Assembly (NCBI RefSeq): GCF_014193895.1
Contig: NZ_BLZR01000001.1
Location: 1,116,001 to 1,180,000, forward strand
DNA: 64,000 bases
Direction of reading: 5' to 3'
Source of the DNA: Clostridium fungisolvens
GTDB taxonomy: Bacteria; Bacillota; Clostridia; Clostridiales; Clostridiaceae
A program made the position numbers and the translations under genes. Position 1 is the stretch's first letter. The number at the start of each line of letters is the position of its first letter. Below the pieces are notes generated by a model that saw nothing but the letters and a program-made list of their open reading frames with translations, was not told the origin of the DNA and searched no databases. Shown here one piece after another: positions 59,802 through 64,000 of the stretch.

Positions 59802-61523
59802 ATGAACAAACATGCAATACATCATATAACAGAGGCTCCTTATGCATATGGTACAGGAGAAAAATCTTTACATTTGAAACTTAGAACAGCAAAAGACGAT
59901 TTGAAATCAGTAGCTGTTTACTTTAAGGATAGATATGATTGGGAAAATGAATTTGATAGTATAGAGTTGAAAAAAGCAAATACTTCTGATCTTTTTGATT
60001 ACTATGAAATTGATATTGAAGTAGAAGAAAAAAGATTTAGATATTTCTTTGAACTGGTAGATTTAGAGGATAATAAATATTATCTTAATGAAAGAGGTTT
60101 AGTTGATAAAAAACCTAGCAATCCTAATGCGTTCCAATTCCCATTCCTTTGTAAAGCAGATTTATACAAAGAGGTAGAATGGGCACAAGAAGGGGTAGTT
60201 TATCAAATCTTTCCAGACAGATTCTACAATGGAGATAAGAATAATGATCCAAAAGGAACGCTTCCTTGGGGTGGTAAAGTAACTCCTGAAACTATGTTTG
60301 GAGGAGATCTTCAAGGGATAATTAATAAAGTAGATTATCTTAGTGACTTAGGCGTAAGTATACTTTACATGACACCTATATTTAAGTCTAGATCTAACCA
60401 CAAATATGACACAACTAACTACTATGAAATAGATCCTCAGTTTGGAGATAATGAAACACTAAGAGAATTGGTTAAAAAATGCCATGATAATGGAATTAAG
60501 GTTGTTTTAGATGCAGTTTATAATCATTCAGGAAGTGATTTTTTTGCTTTTGAAGATTTAGTAGAGAAAGGTGAGAAATCAAAATATAAGGATTGGTATT
60601 TTGTTGACTCTTATCCAGTAGATATGGAGGAAGTCAACTATGTAACATTCGCAAATAAGGTTTCGAGGATGCCTAAGTTGAATACAAGCAATCCTGAAGT
60701 TAGAGATTATTTATTAAAGGTATCTAAGTATTGGATTGAGGAAATAGGAATAGATGGTTGGAGACTAGATGTTTGTGATGAGGTAGATCATGCGTTTTGG
60801 AGAGACTTCAAAAAAGCTGTAAAGGAATCAAAAGATGATGGATTTATAATTGGTGAGATAATGCATGAATCTAATTCCTTCTTAAAAGGAGATCAGTTAG
60901 ATTCGATAATGAACTATCCTTTTAGAGAATGTTGTTTAGACTTTTTTGCAAGAAAAGCTATAAATGCTGATGAACTTGATCATATTCTTGCTGAGAGCAG
61001 AGCCTTATATATGAATTCAGTGAATAGACAGTTACTAAACCTTATAGATAGTCATGATACAGCTAGATTTTTAACTGAATGTGAAGGCGATAAGGATAAG
61101 ATGAAACTTGCTATTGCACTTCAATACACATATATAGGAATACCATACATCTACTATGGTGATGAGATTGGAATGGAAGGTAAAAATGATCCTGATTGCA
61201 GAAGATGTATGATATGGGATAAAGAAAAACAAGATTTGGATATATTCAACCTATATAAATCCTTAAATGATGTCAGAAAGAAATCAAAAGCTCTTGTGTA
61301 TGGAGATTATACTAATGTATGCAAGGATGGGATGGCATTAGGTTTCATTAGAAGCTATAAAGATGAAAAAGTATTAGTTTTAATAAACAATAATGAAGAT
61401 AAATATGAATATTTATTAGATATGAATGGTTTAGCTTACGATTTATATGAAAATAAAAAGCAAGCTATTGATGGCAAAATAGTTTTAGAACCAATGTCAT
61501 TCAAAATTTTAAAATTAAGTTAA
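59802..61523 (+). CDS. GH13 alpha-glucosidase: neopullulanase/cyclomaltodextrinase/maltogenic amylase
   Basis: A 573-residue intracellular enzyme with an N-terminal CBM34-like beta domain (to about 120), the (beta/alpha)8 barrel and a C-terminal beta domain. Catalytic residues: nucleophile Asp near 318 (GWRLDVCDEVD), acid/base Glu near 350 (IIGEIMHES) and the third Asp near 415 (LIDSHDTARF). DAVYNHSGSDF is region I. No signal peptide: it acts on maltodextrins taken up by MalEFG. The start is ATG 59802 after AGGTGG; terminator at 61546. Confidence 0.92.
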   Translation: MNKHAIHHITEAPYAYGTGEKSLHLKLRTAKDDLKSVAVYFKDRYDWENEFDSIELKKANTSDLFDYYEIDIEVEEKRFRYFFELVDLEDNKYYLNERGLVDKKPSNPNAFQFPFLCKADLYKEVEWAQEGVVYQIFPDRFYNGDKNNDPKGTLPWGGKVTPETMFGGDLQGIINKVDYLSDLGVSILYMTPIFKSRSNHKYDTTNYYEIDPQFGDNETLRELVKKCHDNGIKVVLDAVYNHSGSDFFAFEDLVEKGEKSKYKDWYFVDSYPVDMEEVNYVTFANKVSRMPKLNTSNPEVRDYLLKVSKYWIEEIGIDGWRLDVCDEVDHAFWRDFKKAVKESKDDGFIIGEIMHESNSFLKGDQLDSIMNYPFRECCLDFFARKAINADELDHILAESRALYMNSVNRQLLNLIDSHDTARFLTECEGDKDKMKLAIALQYTYIGIPYIYYGDEIGMEGKNDPDCRRCMIWDKEKQDLDIFNLYKSLNDVRKKSKALVYGDYTNVCKDGMALGFIRSYKDEKVLVLINNNEDKYEYLLDMNGLAYDLYENKKQAIDGKIVLEPMSFKILKLS

Positions 61524-61545
61524 AATTATATTTTAACAGTACAGC

Positions 61546-61582
61546 AAAAAGACAACCTCTATTAAATATTGGTTGTCTTTTC
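61546..61582 (+). terminator. Terminator of GH13 gene
   Basis: AAAAAGACAACC and GGTTGTCTTTT form the stem; loop of 13 bases. Confidence 0.8.
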
Positions 61583-61692
61583 GCATATATTAAAAATATA
61601 AACTTATGATTTAACTTACTGTCGAAGTTAATCACATAACTGGTATCTCTTACATAATATGTAGAAGAAGGATGAAAAGGAGGGGTACCACT

Positions 61693-62457
61693 GTGGGTAT
61701 GAAATTTTCTGACAATCTATATAACAATGAAACCTTAGAATGGCTAAATGGTAATTATGAACTTGGAAGTGATTTTGCGTCAAATAATCAGGTGAATATT
61801 GAGAATAATTTTGACGTAGATGTAGATCTTGAGCAATTTAATGAAGCTACCATTAGAGAAGAAAAACGTAATAGCGGATGCAAGGATAATCAACAGGATG
61901 AACATCATGAACATCATGAACATCATGAACATCATGATGATTGCCACGATGACCATCATCATGAAAGAAAAGGTGGCAGAATAGTATTTACATCAAGACT
62001 TATTAGTGTAGATGGTGAACCAATCAGTGGAGTAAGAGTTTTTCTATTAAGATTGGATACTTGTGGTTGTGAAACAAAGTTCTGTCTTGTATCATCAAAA
62101 ATTACTGATAGAAATGGTAGAGCTGTATTTGAAGGATTGAGAGATGGTATTTATAAAGTGGTTCAACCAATAGATAAATGCGTTTTTAGAGATCCAATTT
62201 ATATTCCAAGTGATCAGGTTACTATAGACAGAAATCACAGAGAACGTCAAGTTACAGCTGTAAACAGAATTAGAAGAGAAGTTTTAGCAAACTTTAATGA
62301 GAATAGATGCTGTAACAATTTCGATAATTGTTGTGGAAGATTTGGTAACAACTGTGGCGGATTTAGAAACAACTGCTGCGATGATTTTGGCTTTGACGGT
62401 TTCTGGATTTTATTATTGTTATTCGGTTTCTGTGGCTGCGGATTCTGGTTTATATAA
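61693..62457 (+). CDS. His-rich, SpaA-like, Cys-rich protein of unknown function
   Basis: A 254-residue protein built from four parts: an acidic, Asn-rich N-terminus; a His/Asp/Glu segment (residues about 70-90) with four exact EHH repeats followed by DDCHDDHHHE; a prealbumin/SpaA-like beta sandwich (about 95-180: GRIVFTSRLISVDGEPISGVRVFLL, in parts; DRNGRAVFEGLRDGIYKVV); and a C-terminus with CC/C clusters (CCNNFDNCC, NNCGGFRNNCC) ending in a hydrophobic WILLLLFGFCGCGFWFI. No signal peptide. GTG 61693 is chosen (7 bp after AAGGAGGGG); ATG 61699 or 61672 are alternatives. It could be a spore-coat or surface metal-binding protein; this is inference. Confidence 0.7.
   Translation: MGMKFSDNLYNNETLEWLNGNYELGSDFASNNQVNIENNFDVDVDLEQFNEATIREEKRNSGCKDNQQDEHHEHHEHHEHHDDCHDDHHHERKGGRIVFTSRLISVDGEPISGVRVFLLRLDTCGCETKFCLVSSKITDRNGRAVFEGLRDGIYKVVQPIDKCVFRDPIYIPSDQVTIDRNHRERQVTAVNRIRREVLANFNENRCCNNFDNCCGRFGNNCGGFRNNCCDDFGFDGFWILLLLFGFCGCGFWFI
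61900..61935 (+). repeat. Four tandem 9-bp repeats (GAACATCAT) encoding EHH
   Basis: Four identical 9-bp units in frame within the His-rich gene. Exact DNA identity suggests slippage-driven length variation between strains. Confidence 0.85.
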
Positions 62458-62470
62458 CATGAGTAAATTA

Positions 62471-62520
62471 TAAAATAGATAAGGTGCCATTTAGGCATCT
62501 TATCTATTTTATATTTTTTT
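62471..62520 (+). terminator. Terminator of the His-rich protein gene
   Basis: AAAATAGATAAGGTGCC and GGCATCTTATCTATTTT form a long stem; ATATTTTTTTG follows. Confidence 0.8.
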
Positions 62521-62691
62521 GTTATAATAAAAGAAAATTATATATATGAAGATTGTTATAGAAAACATACAAGATTTTTATATAACTACGAGTATAAATG
62601 TTATCTATAATCTACTAATAAAAAGTTATAGATTACTGGTACATCTATATTATATTAGAACAATATTAAAAAAGGACGGAAGATATTAAAT

Positions 62692-63183
62692 ATGAAAATA
62701 AGAATTAAATATTTTGAAGGAGCAACAAAATTAAAAAAAATAGAAAAAGGTAATTGGGTTGATGTATATGCAAACAAAGACGTATTTATTAAAGTGGGAG
62801 AAAGAGCAATGATTCCATTGGGATTTGCATTAGAATTACCACAAGGGTGGGAAGCACATCTAGCACCTAGAAGTTCAACATTTAAAACATGGGGAATCAT
62901 TCAAACTAATTCAGTTGGAGTTGTTGATGATACCTATATAGGTGATAATGATCAATGGCATATGCCGGTATATTGTTTGCAAGGTAAGCACTTAGAGAAA
63001 TATTCAGAAGTACTCTCAGATGAATCCTTGTGTGAGATGGAATCAGAAGGAACCTGGATAAAGAGCGGAGATAAAATAGGACAATTTAGGATAATGGAGG
63101 TCATGCCAGAATTGGAATTTGAAGAAGTAGAATCTTTTGGAAATAGCGATCGTGGCGGCTTTGGTTCTACTGGATTAAGATAA
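62692..63183 (+). CDS. dut: dUTP diphosphatase (trimeric dUTPase)
   Basis: A 163-residue enzyme hydrolysing dUTP to dUMP. The five motifs are present: MIPLGFALELP (1), APRSSTFKTWG (2), NSVGVVDDTYIGDN (3), GDKIGQFRI (4) and the C-terminal P-loop-like RGGFGSTG (5). An insertion between motifs 3 and 4 (HLEKYSEVLSDESLCEMES) makes it slightly long, as known in Clostridium and phage forms. The ribosome binding site is weak (GGACGGAAG). Upstream sequence contains a possible remnant (GGTACATCTATA, 62639-62650) of a palindromic element end. Confidence 0.9.
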   Translation: MKIRIKYFEGATKLKKIEKGNWVDVYANKDVFIKVGERAMIPLGFALELPQGWEAHLAPRSSTFKTWGIIQTNSVGVVDDTYIGDNDQWHMPVYCLQGKHLEKYSEVLSDESLCEMESEGTWIKSGDKIGQFRIMEVMPELEFEEVESFGNSDRGGFGSTGLR

Positions 63184-63200
63184 AATAGGTACATACATAT

Positions 63201-63246
63201 AAAAATATGCTTTAGTGGATAAGAAACCACTAAAGCATATTTTTTA
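63201..63246. terminator. Bidirectional terminator
   Basis: AAAATATGCTTTAGTGG and CCACTAAAGCATATTTTTT with a 10-base loop. It serves dut on the + strand and, with its A-tract, possibly the ABC-F gene on the - strand. Confidence 0.8.
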
Positions 63247-63312
63247 CTCAAAAGGAAAGTATAAAGTTTTTATAACAGTTAATATAGAGATTTCAATGGG
63301 GTTACAAGCTTT

Positions 63313-64000
63313 TTAAGAATTAGCTTCTAATTCCTCCCATTGTTCATATAAAGAATCTATTTCTTCTTGAGTGGAGATAATCTGTTTATTAACCTTTTCA
63401 CTCTCTGTTGGATTGGAATATACTTCTTCTAGGCATAAATCTTCCTGTAATTTTAATAGTTTCTCTTCAAGTATAGAGATGTTTTTTTCTAGAGTTTTTA
63501 ATTTTAAACTGTTTTCTTTTTCTAATTTTTCAGCTTCCTTTTTCTTTTTTCTTTCTTCTTTGATTTGAGTTTTAGTCTTGCCGAGCTGTTCTTCTTCTAA
63601 TCCTTCATATCTATTAGGGTTTTTCTTCTTTTCGGTATAATAGTTATAATTTCCTAAGTACTCTTTAATTCCACTTTGCTCTAATTCGTATATCTTGTTT
63701 ATAACTTTGTTTAAAAAATATCTATCATGTGATATTACAATTAAAGTTCCATCATAATCAAGGATAGCTTCTTCTAGAGCTTCTCTTGACATTATATCCA
63801 AGTGGTTTGTTGGTTCGTCTAGCAATAGAAAATTCGATTTAGAAAGCATAAGCTTAAGAAGATTTATTCTGCAACGCTCTCCACCACTTAAGTTATCTAT
63901 TTTTTTAAATACATCTTCATTGAAAAATAAGAAAGAAGCTAAAGCTGTTCTTATTTCTGTAGTACTCATCTTAGGAAATTCATCCCAAACTTCATCAATT
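63313..64000 (-). CDS. ABC-F family ATPase, C-terminal part (cut by window edge)
   Basis: The reading frame is open to the window edge; residues VWDEFPKMSTTEIR before the first internal ATG are typical ABC-F sequence, so the start is outside. Visible are the second ATPase signature LSGGERCRINL, Walker B LLLDEPTNHLDIMS and the switch VISHDRYFLNKV, then a charged coiled-coil C-terminal domain of about 110 residues (KEERKKKKEAEKLEKE). ABC-F proteins act on the ribosome (translation factors or antibiotic protection). The long C-terminal coiled coil fits the Uup/YdiF side, but subfamily cannot be decided from this part. Confidence 0.9.
   Translation of the reverse strand, partial: IDEVWDEFPKMSTTEIRTALASFLFFNEDVFKKIDNLSGGERCRINLLKLMLSKSNFLLLDEPTNHLDIMSREALEEAILDYDGTLIVISHDRYFLNKVINKIYELEQSGIKEYLGNYNYYTEKKKNPNRYEGLEEEQLGKTKTQIKEERKKKKEAEKLEKENSLKLKTLEKNISILEEKLLKLQEDLCLEEVYSNPTESEKVNKQIISTQEEIDSLYEQWEELEANS

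Noticed and set aside
61900..61935. CRISPR-like short tandem repeats
   Set aside because: Units are 9 bp without spacers and encode EHH in frame in a protein.
62600..62660. Sixth copy of the palindromic element upstream of dut
   Set aside because: Only one end (GGTACATCTATA) is recognisable; no left arm or interior could be aligned.

Overview
The window reads as a chromosomal segment of a low-GC, strictly anaerobic Firmicute, most likely a Clostridium-type endospore former. The basis is the very AT-rich sequence, strong AGGAGG-like ribosome binding sites, several TTG/GTG starts, an [FeFe]-hydrogenase maturase (HydF), a flavodiiron protein (FprA) with a RIC repair protein, YesM/YesN and Bce-type two-component systems, and a T-box leader. 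No rRNA, tRNA, CRISPR array, insertion sequence or prophage was seen.

Layout. 0-6 kb: a MerR regulator with a small membrane protein, a candidate small RNA, then a BceRS/BceAB-type peptide sensing and resistance module. 6-12 kb: exonuclease III, a multicopper oxidase with a PA14 tail, and an oxygen/NO defence group (ric, fprA, FNR-type regulator) with an FNR-like box at -41.5 of fprA. 12-20 kb: glutamate synthase gltBD, an AraC regulator and a CBS protein. 20-33.6 kb: a monosaccharide regulon, consisting of a membrane-anchored sugar-binding protein, YesM kinase and YesN regulator (sensor trio), a ChvE/GguA/GguB-type ABC importer and the L-rhamnose pathway rhaB-rhaA-rhaD-fucO. 33.7-39.7 kb: nudC, a flavoprotein divergent from an HxlR regulator, an MBL hydrolase, aspartase and hydF. 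39.8-47 kb: a two-component system, adenosine deaminase, free-methionine-sulfoxide reductase, small genes and a PAS-GGDEF-EAL protein. 47-56 kb: a MATE exporter, a tryptophan T-box with trpP, two polysaccharide deacetylases, a hemerythrin operon and two amidases. 56-62 kb: a malEFG importer without its ATPase, under a MalR-like operator, and a GH13 maltodextrin hydrolase. 61.7-64 kb: a His-rich/Cys-rich surface-type protein, dUTPase and the end of an ABC-F gene cut by the window edge.

The least explained content is non-coding. Two full copies and one internally deleted copy of a structured small-RNA-like element (about 960-1126, 55925-56090, 55430-55525) share a core hairpin with a pyrimidine-rich, Shine-Dalgarno-complementary loop and a terminator. 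A family of about 100-bp palindromic elements (five clear copies) shows compensatory changes in its stem, and a second, about 57-bp hairpin repeat occurs twice. All functional calls come from reading the sequence and recalled family knowledge; no database search was possible.
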